The notes below the pieces were generated by a model that was not told where the DNA came from, did not search any database, and worked only from the letters and a program-made list of their open reading frames with translations. DNA of 64,000 nucleotides from Mycteria americana (lineage: Eukaryota; Chordata; Aves; Ciconiiformes; Ciconiidae): NCBI RefSeq assembly GCF_035582795.1, contig NC_134367.1:109106062-109170061 (forward strand). The letters are read 5' to 3'. Each line of letters starts with the position of its first letter. The first letter of the stretch is position 1. The position numbers and the translations under genes are program-made. Shown here in pieces: positions 1-12,030 of the stretch.

Positions 1-2900
1 GCCCAATAGAGCTGGACAAAAGAAAAGATTTCTAAAATCCAAACTAGCATACCTGCATCAAGTTACACAATTTAATAAATACTAGTAATAAGTAAGTATT
101 AGAGCAGAGCTTCAATGTGTGTGTGTGATCCTTCCTAGGCATTTTTCATCACTCAACTTTTAAAATTCTTGTTGCAAAACATAGCCACATAAAGTTAGTT
201 TCATTAGAAGCAATTTCAGGTAAATTAATTGGAACCCTTCAGGGCAGAATTTGCCTGTACAAGCCTACGCCTCCCTCATTTCCATACATCTTTCTTTCCT
301 TCCCTACATTTTAAAGTCTATGTATCTGTACTCTGGCCATCACTTAATACATGGCCCGCTTACAACACAACAACAACTTGATCTCCAAATTCTTGATTAA
401 GCTGTGAGCAGCAAACACCTGGAACAGAAGAGCTGAAAGACAATATTGATGTGAAAAGTTTCAGTGAGCCAGTACCTGGAGCCAGATAAGAGGCAAAGAT
501 AGTTGCGTACTTCAGAGTCTTCTGTATTTCTCTGTCTCTCTCCCCCATTTCTCTCCAGTTCTCCCATTTGCAAGGCAGGATGAGCTTAGCCCCAAACACA
601 AGTTATGGGAAGCAGAGGCTACTGTCAGACTTCTCATTTAATTAAAGGAGAAAGGATAATTAGGATGGTTTCTAGGCTAAGCTATACTAAAAACCGCATT
701 CATAATTCTGGCACTGGGCGGACTGCCAGTTTTCAGACTCTTCTTTGTTATGCTAAATATTAAATGCAGAATCGTCCCTGGCTGTTAATGCGATAGTCAT
801 CTGTTCCCGCCGTGGATACATCTGTAATTTTCAAGTTTCAGATAGCAGTCGCAGGCATTCCCAAGCAATAAATGGGTCAGTGTTCTGAAACGCGTGACTC
901 AGATATTTAAAAAAAAAAAAAAAGTAGTATTTCTGTTATGACCAATTCCCACACAATGTTTATTTGTTCAGCGCTACTTAACCACACACACACAAAAGGA
1001 AACTACATTTTGTTCTCAAAGAAAGCTAGCAATGCCTCAGACATCGGTACCTTGGCTCGGAGTCCCGGTAGCGCAATTCAGGCAGCTCACAAATGTTTTT
1101 CCCAGCCCGTGCAGGGCTGAGCAGTCCCAGAGAGCTTTGATGAGGTTTTGAAGGCCAGAATTAGACCGCTGTGCACACAATGCAGCTGGCATTTTCGTGG
1201 GCAGTAGGTGGCAGGATTCTGGTTTGAGATTCATCGTTGTTAAATACAGCGTCAAATACAAAAAAACAAAGATGGAAGTACCTGGTATTGAACTGCATGA
1301 AGTCGCTTCCCCTCTGCCAGGTAGGACGGTCTCGCTGCCAGAGCAAGCCCTTACTTCGCTTGGCCAGAAATGCACCTCGGTGATAACCTGACCCGAAAGC
1401 ACCCTCCCGTGCACAAAAACAAAGACGCTTCCTGCTCCTACGTGCTTTGCCTTTATGCCAACAGGCAACATGACTCACTCTATTTACTTTTAAAGTGTAC
1501 TTTCCCTTCAAAACGACTCTGGCTGACCTGGCCCGGATGGATCCCTCCCACTACGACAGCCAGAGCCGCGGTGGTGCACAAGCCCACGTGCTGGAAGACT
1601 CACAGATCTTAGCAGTGCATAAAACCAGGCTGGGCTGGACTCATTTTCCTTTTTACTCTGTTTCTCTAAGGTGAAGCTGCTGTTGTGTGGATCGGAGGTT
1701 ATTCCCGTAAAGCATTGGCATTGCTCATCTTACACACACACACTCCTGATGAAAGCAAGCGGCACATGGCAGGAGGACCTCGCAGTGCAAAGGCGATTGG
1801 GGAACCGAGTCTGAAAAACACACCGCAATCTAAAAAATACCCGATTCGCTCTCTTACTTCTCTGTTTCTTTCCTCTCTGCTATATATAAAAGCATTACCC
1901 GGAGCACGCTTCCCCCAGTTACGACCTTTGCCGACATTGCGCCGGCCTTTTGGTGAAGCTGTGGTGGCACAGGGCAGCTGGCTGCAAAGGGATTTCCTGG
2001 GCTAGCTGAGTTCAGGCTCCGTGGAGGTGCAGCATCCGCCCCATGTTCGCCTGCCACTTCGGTGCTGAGACACCGCGTCAGCTTTCCCCTGAGAGAGGGA
2101 GAAAAAAATAAAACCCAGATGGACTCACGGAGCAGCTACTGATGGCCAGAAAAGCTGAGGCTGCTTTTGCAAGCTGAAGCAGGTAGGCTCTAGGCAAGGC
2201 TAAACAGAAATCAGGAGATCATCACTGCATCCTCAAGCCTTGCTTGAAAGCTGGAGTTTTAAAGCATTTTCAAGTTTGAAGGAGACCTTTTTTTTTTCCT
2301 GTGCAAACAGAAGGGGATAAACCACCATCAGCTGACATGAAAATATATTTTTCCAGTAGTCCTGGTGGCTCACATAGGCTTGGGTGGCAAAAAAGTTCCT
2401 GTTCAAGGTATCTGGAAACACCTTACAACGTTCAGGCCACTAAAGCTGGTTTGTAGACAGCTATTGAATCAGCCTCGCTCACAGTCCCACCTTCCCCCTG
2501 CAGCCCTCACTTTGAAAATGTCAAATTCATAAATGCACAAAATCTGGGAGCCTTCTCGTATTGCTTCAAAAGAAATCCTCAGGGAAAGGCCTTTCTCTAA
2601 TGCTTTCTTACCTACGTATTTACAGTTCAGTGAAGAAACTGTACAGGTCACCCAAACCATGAACTTCGCCGATCACACTGCTGCTCTAGCGTTCGCTTGA
2701 AATCGAGTTTTGCTTTCAAGTTCAAGATGAGACAATTTTCTCTTCCTGCACGCAGCTGCCAACCGCTTCTTGAGCCTTCTCAAGCGCGGTACGCTTCCTT
2801 CGCTGGGAGAGGGGAATTTTCGCTTTTCAAAGCACCAAGCCCCTCTCCGCACCCCAGTCTATCCCCTGGTTACCGTATACAACCTCTGAGAAGACCAAAA
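1..2900. other. Intergenic sequence, no gene recognised
   Basis: Overlapping small reading frames on both strands (for example 1037-1511) have no recognisable product. It contains an A run at 909-923, an AP-1 consensus TGACTCA at 1471-1477 and a TATA-like sequence at 1881-1892. Confidence 0.6.
1881..1892 (+). promoter_or_regulatory. TATA-box-like sequence
   Basis: TATATATAAAAG is followed by a GC-richer, CpG-containing stretch (GGAGCACG through GCGCCGGCC, to about 1955). No convincing downstream coding frame was found, so promoter function is only possible. Confidence 0.2.
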
Positions 2901-3242
2901 AAAAAGTGAAATGCTAACTTGTTTGGCCCCTTTGTATTTATTCGGTTGCTTTGTTCATTAACTGTACGTGTCTCAACCTTCCTTTCCTCCCCAGAGCAGG
3001 CAGGAGTTAACGTTAGCACTTAACTGCAAAAGGGAGCCCAGCTTCTGCTTTGCTTCCCTCCTCACTCCCCCGTTCTGAATAAATCAGCACCAGTGATTGC
3101 CACTGACTGTCCTTTGCAAAATGAGCGCCCTGCTAGCCTTTAGAGACTTATGCCTTCTTATCTTTTTTCTTTGACTTTATTTTTATTAGCCCGGTAGCGC
3201 TGCGCTGCGCTGTTTCGGCTTTGCAATACCGCTTTCATGTGC

Positions 3243-3296
3243 ATGCAAATAGACAAGGTATCACAGCTCCCGGAGAGCCAGGGAGGAACTGAGTCA
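3243..3296. promoter_or_regulatory. Octamer and AP-1 consensus pair
   Basis: A perfect octamer ATGCAAAT (3243-3250) lies 39 bases from a perfect AP-1 site TGAGTCA (3290-3296). This is a motif match only. It could mark an enhancer. Confidence 0.25.
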
Positions 3297-3937
3297 TACC
3301 TTGAGAGAAGTCTTCTTTAACTCAATAGTTAACCAATGATGCTGAGCGAATCAGAGATTACAGGCTTATAAACATGTAAGAAACTGTGTTTATAAATACG
3401 TAAGAAATCTAAAAGTGCAAATTTATGTAATTATATAGGCTATAGATGGCACATAACCCACAACGTATAATTAATAACTACACAATTATGCACAAGTATA
3501 TAATTTATAATGATGGCATTTATAATATAAAACCCCGTTTATTATATATATGTAATATAAACACTTCAGAAATTTTATAATAAAAATTGTACTTGGTAAA
3601 GCCAGCTGTGAGCTTTCTCTGCAATTCTGGAAAGTACTTTTTACTTGAAATCTACACAACGCAGTTAAAATCTCGTTTATAGCTTCAGCACATTCAACGT
3701 GTAAAAATTTTGCCTATAAGCAAGCATTTCCAGAAGCAGCGTGTCTGGGCCTTATTGTTTTGCTCCTCGGACAGGAAAAGTATTGTATCGCGGGCATCCT
3801 CAGCAGCTGCCCTAGCGAGGGCGATTCGGAGATACGGGCTTCAGGAGTCCTGCTTGTCACAGTAATTTCTCCTAAGCTGCTGCAATTTACCCGATTTGAG
3901 AACGTGCCATAGCGCAAGTGTAAAACAGAACACAAAA

Positions 3938-4022
3938 AGAAAGGAAAAAAAAAAAGAAAGAAAAATAAAAAGAAAGAAAAAAAATACAAAGAAAGAAAAA
4001 AGAAAGAAAGAAAGAAAGAAAA
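3938..4022. repeat. (GAAA)n-type purine microsatellite
   Basis: About 85 bases of nearly pure purine with interrupted AAAG/AAAAG units. It creates Lys- and Phe-rich shadow frames on the two strands that are not genes. Confidence 0.9.
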
Positions 4023-7000
4023 GCACTTCAAGCTTTTCATTTTTAAGCGGTGTTCTTCATTTTGTTACTTGGCACATTTCTTTGCACCTCTCTTTATCAC
4101 ATTGCAAAGCAGCCAAACTTGCCTAACATCTACGCTCGTGGCAGAGGAGCAGAGCTGAGCTTTGAGGTTGTGCTCTGGGTCGGTGTAGCTTCACGTGGGG
4201 AGGAAAACAAACCCTCAGCCCTTTCTGGTAACTACATTCCATCCTCAGGGCGTAAGTGCTTGGCTGCAGAGGAGAGCAGGGGACATGGGGAGGGAAGGAG
4301 CAGCACTGTGCCGTTCCCAGAGCCGCATCACCGCAGCGACGCCACAAACTTGTTTTCCTACACCTCAAGTATCGAGGGGCTTTGATTTGGGAGCATCCGT
4401 GTGGGGCCTGGAAGCCCCACAAGTTAAAAGAGATTTTTTTTTTTAATGCGACCTGTTACCTCTCAGTAGAAACGCCATTTTTAGAATCACAGAAACCACA
4501 GACACCACTGTCATGGTGAGCTGCCTCTGGTCTTCATCTTATGGTCTCAGGTGCTGGTTTACTGCAGGACCGTACAGATGGGGGAGAAGATAGTACAGGG
4601 CAGGGAGGAGAAATTCTACAGTGAATTACATACATCTTTTGCACAAAATACAGCTAGTTTATTCACAGCTGTAGTACTCTTACAGTCTGTGTGCTTGCTC
4701 TGTGGTATATACGATACAGAACAAAATAATACTTTTAAAATGGTAGGGGCAAAATTAACAAATACACAGAACATTAAGGAAGAATCTTTTTGTGGGAACT
4801 AGAACTAGAGCTTTACCTAAACCGACGGAAGCTGGAATCCTGCCTATCATGCTGACAAGAAACATGGGAGCATTTACCATATCTGAGAGGACACCAAGGC
4901 TGTGGACTACTCCGCGCCTCGCTGGTATTACCATAATTGCACGTTCCTTTGGAGTATGTATTTCAGCTGCTGTAGTTTATGCATGATTATTACTGAGCTG
5001 GATACCAACAGCCCCCTCGCCTGTCTGCTTTACGTGCTTACGCTGAAGTCCTGCCTTGGTGACTGGCTCCCTGTGGACGTTAGCTACTACAGGCTGGGGG
5101 CTTACTTTAGGGAGGAACAGCCCACGCAGTGTTCACAGCACAAAAGAAAAAGGCATACAGAAGTCATCCTGGTTTCTTCCCTTTCCTTCATTCCACGTCA
5201 CTCCTCTCAGCTGTCTCATCCTTCTCTACTGAAGCCCTCTGAAAGATGATGGATGATGCAGAGCGCTCGCACGTGCGGCCATCCCGTCTACGTGAGCACA
5301 TCGCTGTGCTCCTTCCCAAAAGGACGTCGGGTAGCAAGCAACGACAACCAAGTCCCCTCCGCGGTTTTCAGCCCAACCAAACGCGAGGACTCTGCACGAC
5401 CCAGGTTGTTACGGGGCTTTCACTAGAGCAAGGGGAGCGGTTTGCAAGCCCAAACTGTTGGCTCTGAGCTGGGGACACACTGGGCACGGGGGAAGATGTT
5501 GGGATCCAGCTGGGCAGGCATCTGCCCACCGCCGCAGCCAGCTCTTCCTCTCCTGTGCCTTCTGAGGCCCCTTTAAAAATCTTTCAGGGAGGCAGAAGAA
5601 AGAAGAACAATTCTTACGCCACAGTTTACTTGTCCCAGTATCTTGACAACCCCAGGAATTGTTCTGACTAAAAAAAAAAAAAAAAAAAAAGGCTTTGATT
5701 CACTAGCTCGATAAATTATTTTTATCTAGTGCTTACACAAAGTTTCCTCTAAATTTTGTCTGTTGAAATTGTAGCAGCAAGTGCAGTCTGTTACAGCTTC
5801 AGTGGCATTCCAACTCTCCATCCAAAGAGCTTTCATTACTAATGTTTGCAGGGAAATGTCTAGGACTGGATAAAAATACACAATTCAGCGGCTGCAGAAG
5901 TTACCATTTAACCAGAATTAGATGACTGCGTGAACGTGCTTTTTGAACCCTGCATCTACCGCCCTCTCGATACATGTATTTCTTTTTTCTCTTCTTTGAG
6001 GAAGCCATCTGAAAGCCATCTCAAGGGCGACTTGAGACAGGCAGACACACAGGGGGATGACACTTGGTGAACCTATTTTTTCACATGCTACCTGAAAACT
6101 AGGCTTTATTCCTTGTGCACATGTAAGAAGCTGATGACTGCAGCACTGGCTCGAGTTGAGAAGGCTGCCCTGCGCCAGGGTTACTATTATATTATTACCT
6201 AAAGGGTACTTCTCAGGGTTAAAGCAGCCACACTGTTTGCTCTTTTAAAATACGTATCTGGGGACGAGGGACGGGCTCCAAGCGTTTTTGTGTCCAACCC
6301 CAAGGCTCCGCAATAGCCTGCGGGTCACACGAAGCAGCAGGTTGGCAGAGAGGTGTGCAAGTGAGCTCCCTTCGTTCTGCAGCTCCCTCTCCTCATTAAA
6401 AACCAGCTGAAACAGCATTTCACACGTGTACGCACGCAGCCAACCTGTACGCATCAGGGCTGGGAGAACGGTTTTACTCCATTAGCCGCCCTCTCTGACA
6501 GACTCCCACGCAGCACTGAGAGAGTTCAAGGTAAATCATCCTTTTCGCAGAAAAAATCCTAAGCAGCACACCTCCACAGCACCCTCACATCCAGAACCGG
6601 AGAGGCTAACACAAGGGACCTTTACCGGTACCTCTCGTGCGTGTTAGAGCATGCACTGTGAACGTGTGGTTTCTGGTTTGAGGTGCTACGATTAGAGCGG
6701 GGGAGAGCAAAGCAATCGGTGTAGGCTCTCACCTCTCGCACTAGGTGTGTATTAAACACATCGCAATTAGCATGCTAATTATCCGTGAGAAAAATGGCCT
6801 GTAAAGCCTCCATCCCTGTCTTTTCCGGGGGCGGGGGGGAGGGAGGGAATATACTTTCCCTCAACTTGCTAGACGTTGCCTATATCTCACAGTATTCAAC
6901 TTTTTTTTTTCCCCTTTTGCAGATTTCTAACAGGTTTTTCAACTTAAGTGCAAGCCACTGCTTTGCAGACGTAGGACTCTGAACAAAAGGCTTACGTTTC

Positions 7001-7050
7001 TTCATTCTCCTCTCCGTTTCCCTTGGAGTCATTGGCAGATCACTGAAGGT

Positions 7051-7240
7051 CCACGGGCTGAGGACGGCCGTGCTACGTTACAGAGCAGTCTGGGCCGGCG
7101 CCCGCCCAGGGTACCCTCCCCACAGCGGGCTCCCGGCGCACCCCTGAGCTCACTTCCAAAGCCGGGAGCCGGCGAGTGCCCTCGTCTCGGATGCCAGCCG
7201 GGGGTGACAGCCTCCACATCGCGGTGGAGAACCCACGTGG
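7051..7240. other. Short CpG-dense patch
   Basis: About 190 bases with roughly 19 CpG dinucleotides and high GC, standing out sharply from flanks where CpG is rare. No exon is recognised. It may be a small CpG island or enhancer, or the start of a non-coding transcript. Confidence 0.5.
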
Positions 7241-7398
7241 AGAACCAGGAAAGCTTTACTCACATAGTCCCTGGTTCCCCAGGGCACCCTGTATACCTTT
7301 GGCGAGGCGTACCTTTGCTAAGCAGCTTGCCTGGGCAGTCTTGTGAGAGAAAACAGGGTTGGGAGGCAGGCAGATGAGTACAGAGAGAGCGTGAGAGC

Positions 7399-7422
7399 GT
7401 GTGTGTGTGTGTGTGTATGTGT
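7399..7422. repeat. (GT)n microsatellite
   Basis: 24 bases of GT repeat with one interruption. Confidence 0.95.
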
Positions 7423-10400
7423 ATTTGGGGGCCAGGGGTTGTGCAATCTTCCCCACACGCAGCTGTGACCTTGTCCTCGCCTATTTAGATGTCGTTCTTG
7501 GGCTCATGCCCTGCTTACCCAGTAAAACTGGGTATGATTTACTAGGTGTTGGCCTTAAACAGGCTGTGCAAAAGAAATCTTGAGGTTAAGGCAGTTCTCA
7601 TCCCTGCTCTTTCTCCCTCCCCACCCTTGTTCATGGGAAATAACTTACTCACAGCGTAACATCTTGATCTGATGCTTCTTTCATGGTCTCGTCCTTGCCT
7701 GTTTTGTGACCTGTACCTGATGCTGCGTTGAGACCTCCAGGAGCAAAGACTGCATTTGCTGTGCCACAGTGCTGGTGTCTTATTAACTGTATTACACTTC
7801 TGCAACGTGAGTTTAATAAACTGAAATGCAAAAATATTTCTCTACCTTTTAACAAGAGTAATTGCAAGCTGTGGTAATACAAGGTCTCAATTTTTATCTG
7901 TGATTTCAGCATCGTGAGATTTACTATTTGCACAGAGGTTAATACACATACAAAGACACTGAGCGGCGCAGAAGAGATTGATTTTGTGCTTACTGGATTC
8001 ACCGTCAGCTTCCAGATAACACAGAAAGCTGGGAAGGCTGCTTTGGCCGGTGAATTGGAGGAACTAATTGGATGCGCTCTTTCATCGGGAAACAGCGTCC
8101 AGATCTGAGCATCACACTTTGAACAAGCAGCTGCATTTTAATCTGGAGAGAGTTCATAAAACCACCGACCTCAGGGACCCTGAGGGAGTGGATCTCATCA
8201 GAAGCTGCGGGTGATGCACAAATCAAAAGCTACAGTATAAACGCACAAGAATACGCTTTTTCTGAAAGCCCAGGAGACTCCAAGGGCCCTAACGGAGTAA
8301 GTTCTTGCGAACTCAACGCAAAAACCCCAGCCGCCATTAATGCTCCCACGAAGCAGTCCTGAGACTGCTCTGACCTACATTGCTCTACCAGCCGCGCTCC
8401 AGCTTCAATTGGGCTCCGCAGAAGGGAACAGGCAGCCCTCGGCTCTCGCAGCGGCAACGGCCGAGGCAGCATCATTAGCAGGACTGGCAGCCCACGGAGA
8501 AATAATTACGCGCATTATTATGAAGCAGAGACAGCGATGGCAGGCTCAGAAGGCAGTCCCATAATCAAGTGAACGTATAGATAAGAACAATAATAGCGTA
8601 CAGTAACTCAGAGGAAAATAACAAGCAGGTTATTGAAATATGCTTCAAGGAGTAGAAAGATCAACTCAGACAGGAGGGAATCAAAGTGGCATTTCTTCTG
8701 ATTGAAGTTCAACCCCAGCTATAATCTATACATTCAGGGTTAGGTCCAATTCAGACTACCAACAGAAACCCCCCGCCCGTCACCACTTCAGCTAGATCAC
8801 TTCAGACCTCAGCTTCAGTAGAAATATTTTAAAATGTGAAACAGCATTCCAAAAGCGTTCAAAAGTGAATTTTTCTTTAGACCATTTTTGGGTTGCTAAG
8901 CAAAAGATGTAGAAATCGTTCTGATTGAACCTTAGACCCGAGGGGCAGAATGACAATTTAAATATTGATTCCCCCCCCAGTTGTCATGAGTCACTGGACC
9001 TGTCTGAATTATGCCACATTGAAATGTATACTTTATAAGGGATTTTTAAAAGTATTGGTAGTCTTCAGGAAATGAAAAGTTTTAACATACTGGAAGTTAT
9101 ATATGAAAAACCAGTAGCATCCCATCCCTTTAACGTTACAGCTGTGGCCTCATCAGCTGCACTTGATAGCAAGTTGCACAGGTTTTGATTTTGGGGTGAG
9201 ATACAGCATTTTATGCTAAATCCTGAAGCCCATCAGTTTTTGTTGTATCCCATTTACAGTTGATCCTTCTAGACAAACATGCAGCAAACCTTTAGAAAAA
9301 AGGAATAGAAAATAGCGGTGTCCCTGTAGACTTCCTGGGTGCAGGTATGCCTACAGTCCTCTGTAGATATGTGGACATTTACTGCTTGCTTTCCTCTCCT
9401 CCCCTCCCCCAAAATAAGCATCACGCACTTAGATGTCATGTTTTTTAATTTCTACAATTCCAACAACCGGGGCAGGACCTTTCCAGCAATGGGGCTTTTT
9501 TCCCTCCTAAGTATTGAGCAATTCAATAAATAAAATAAAATAAAATTTAAAAAAATCTCTGGTTTGAGTTCAGTCAGTTGGATAAAATTCAGATCATCCC
9601 CTATCAGCACGTCTGGAAGCTGTAGGCGGATTGCAGGACGCTGGACGCGTAACAGATGCTCATGGGTGTGGGCATCTGCATGCGGGCACCGGCTATACAT
9701 CCAGGACGCCCGCACCCATTTCTGCACCTAGGCTGCTGGGCTGCGTGAAGTCAGACCTTCTTCCACGGGACCTGGATTAACAAGGAGGACTTTACGACTC
9801 AAAGCAGAAGAGATGGTGAATACGAAAACGGCGATTCAGGTTCAGTGAGAGTTCACGTAAAACGCTGGTTTAAGTTTTCAGGTGGAGCCAGACGCAATGC
9901 GGAGTCACGCCCTTTTCAGAAGGAAATGAATTTGCTGGGGTTCGTGAGGCTGCGCCGAGCAGCCGCCCACGCTGGGGACGTGGTGTGAAGGTTTGCAGCG
10001 GCATTTCCAACTTCATTCAGCTCTTGCTCACCCTCAGGACAAGCTGGTGGCATCTCAAAGGTGGGGAGGAAATGGCCAGGGCTTTTGTCCAGGTTTGGGT
10101 TTTGTTTGGTTTGGGTTTTTTTGGTGCTATGGCAGATGAAAGCTTTTGGCAGCGCACATAAGTAGCTGTCCCAGCGGCGTGGTTTCGGTGCTTCAGATGG
10201 CTTCCTGTGCGCTGCCACAGCCCCTTCATTTCTCTGCGTTAGTGCCGAAGTGCTTGCCATGCAGCGAGGACTTTTGTCAAAAACAAATGAAGTTTCAGTA
10301 AGCTGTCAGGAATCAAACGCCAGATGGTACAGCAAGAGTTATTTTATGATAACATATTGGATCATTTAGGTCAACATTAAGCTCCTTTATGCCTTTTGTT

Positions 10401-11944
10401 ATTCTGTTCCAAAACGGGTCTCGTAATGTTCCCAAAGCATAATATACTGTATCAGAGCATCAGTCCTATTGAGTTGCCTCAATAAAAAACTCAGACACTA
10501 GTTAGGATCAGATTCCGCTCTATTAAAATAGTCTGAGTTGTGCTGGGTTTATGCTGTTGCAGCTCTGAAACGTAACGCAGAAAACAGTTTCATTTATATA
10601 GCACCAAGACCGTGCGCAATAGGTTTCACAAAGCTTCATCAGCTCTTTTCTGGATAATTTCTCTATTGTTTCCTGCTGTAGAAGATAAGTTACATGTACG
10701 AACGGCTCTTGCAACTCCACAGATAAAAGGTAAACAGCATTTTTATGATGCCTTTGATTTATTCACCAACAATATGTTTACTTGCCAAATTATTATGCAG
10801 TACAGCAGTAGGACCATCTAGCTAATTTAGTCTTTCACTACTATAATTATAATATATATGTATATATTTTCTATACTAATCTGAAACACTGAACCCAAAG
10901 AGTATCTGTGCAGGTCTGCTATGCTAAGTTAAATTTTTTCCAGTGGAAAAAGATATATTTCAGAGTATTCACTTTTTCTTTTTTTTTTTTTTTTTGCAAT
11001 TGCTTAATTATACGCAATATATTTAATGCCATTCTAGATAAAATATGCAGCTTGAAACCCAGCATACAATCTGGGTCTTCAAAAGACACGGGTACCAGAC
11101 AGTGCTGCTTTGAATTATATGATAAAACGAGCTACAAGCACTTTCCAGCTCCTAATACAACTGCTTCTCATTTACCACTGACATTGTATATAAAGAGAGG
11201 CGTGAATGCATCTTTTTACATTACCTCCGGAAGAGTGAATCCCTTCTGTGTTTAAAAAGCAGATGTTGCATTCTTTCGCGTGACGTGCAATTCAGATGAC
11301 CCTGTATCTTTTCTGGTTGGGAGCCTTCGGGGAGAATAAAGAGTAGTTTTGCTTGTTTAGTTTAAATCACTGAATGTTTACCTAGAAAGTAACTTCTTTC
11401 AATATTTAAAATAAGCTGAGTCCCAAGTGGTGAAATACAATTCCCCAAACTTGCATGGTATTTGGTGGGTTTTCACAGCAATGTTAATTCAAGAGTGATT
11501 TGCATTACATCCGTTCTCTCTTCTACGCATCTGCATCAATGACTTAAACCTCCGAGAGGCTGCACGTGTATGGATGAGCGCCAGGGAGATGCTTACACAC
11601 ACAGCTGGAGACGCGCTCGGTATTCTTCAGGTACCTCCTTTTGCTTGCATTGCTCCTTTCTGAGAACACATTGCTTGTTTTTACAGTGTCTCAGTGAAAA
11701 ATACTGAAATTACCTGGCCTGACTAGGGAAACACATTCACGTGGTTCAGCCATTTTTCATCTGTGCCAGATCTCAAAGAAAGGTGACTTCAGCAGGGCTG
11801 AGGTGTTCTAGGACTGACATTGATTCAGGGAAAACAAATCCTTAAAATAAATAAGTAAATAAAAACCCGTGAGATTATTCCATGATATTTAAAGCAAAGA
11901 ATTAAACTTGTAAAGTGGATTTCAGGGAAATTCCAGCTGGAACA
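7423..11944. other. Intergenic sequence, no gene recognised
   Basis: Mixed-GC and AT-rich stretches. A T run is present at 10980-10995. CpG-containing stretches near 8280-8560 and 9600-9720 carry only short frames with no recognisable product. Confidence 0.6.
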
Positions 11945-12030
11945 AACCCGAGGAGTGCCTCATCCAACCTCTGGCTCAAGCCAGGGTCAGCTGTAAGGTC
12001 AAGCCTGCTCACTCAAAGCTTTAAATGTCC
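11945..12030 (-). mobile_element. CR1 LINE 3'-end fragment
   Basis: CCTCATCCAACCTCTGGCTC followed by AAGCCAGGGTCAGCT matches the CR1 3' region (CATCCAGTCCAACCCCCTGCTCAAGCAGGGTCA). In this orientation the element lies on the minus strand, like the copy at 21452-22431. Diverged and short. Confidence 0.55.

Larger units (their letters stand above)
2901..7050. other. Intergenic sequence, no gene recognised
   Basis: An AT-rich stretch (3360-3600) is followed by a GA-rich microsatellite and mixed sequence. It includes CpG-containing sequence near 5240-5470 without a supported gene, and an A run at 5671-5690. Confidence 0.6.

Noticed and set aside
1037-1511. Overlapping minus-strand frames of 144 and 116 codons
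   Set aside because: Two frames over the same bases, no recognisable product, no splice or promoter context. Most likely chance in a GC-richer patch.
3714-4126. Phe-rich and Lys-rich frames
   Set aside because: Created by the GAAA microsatellite, with no other coding sign.
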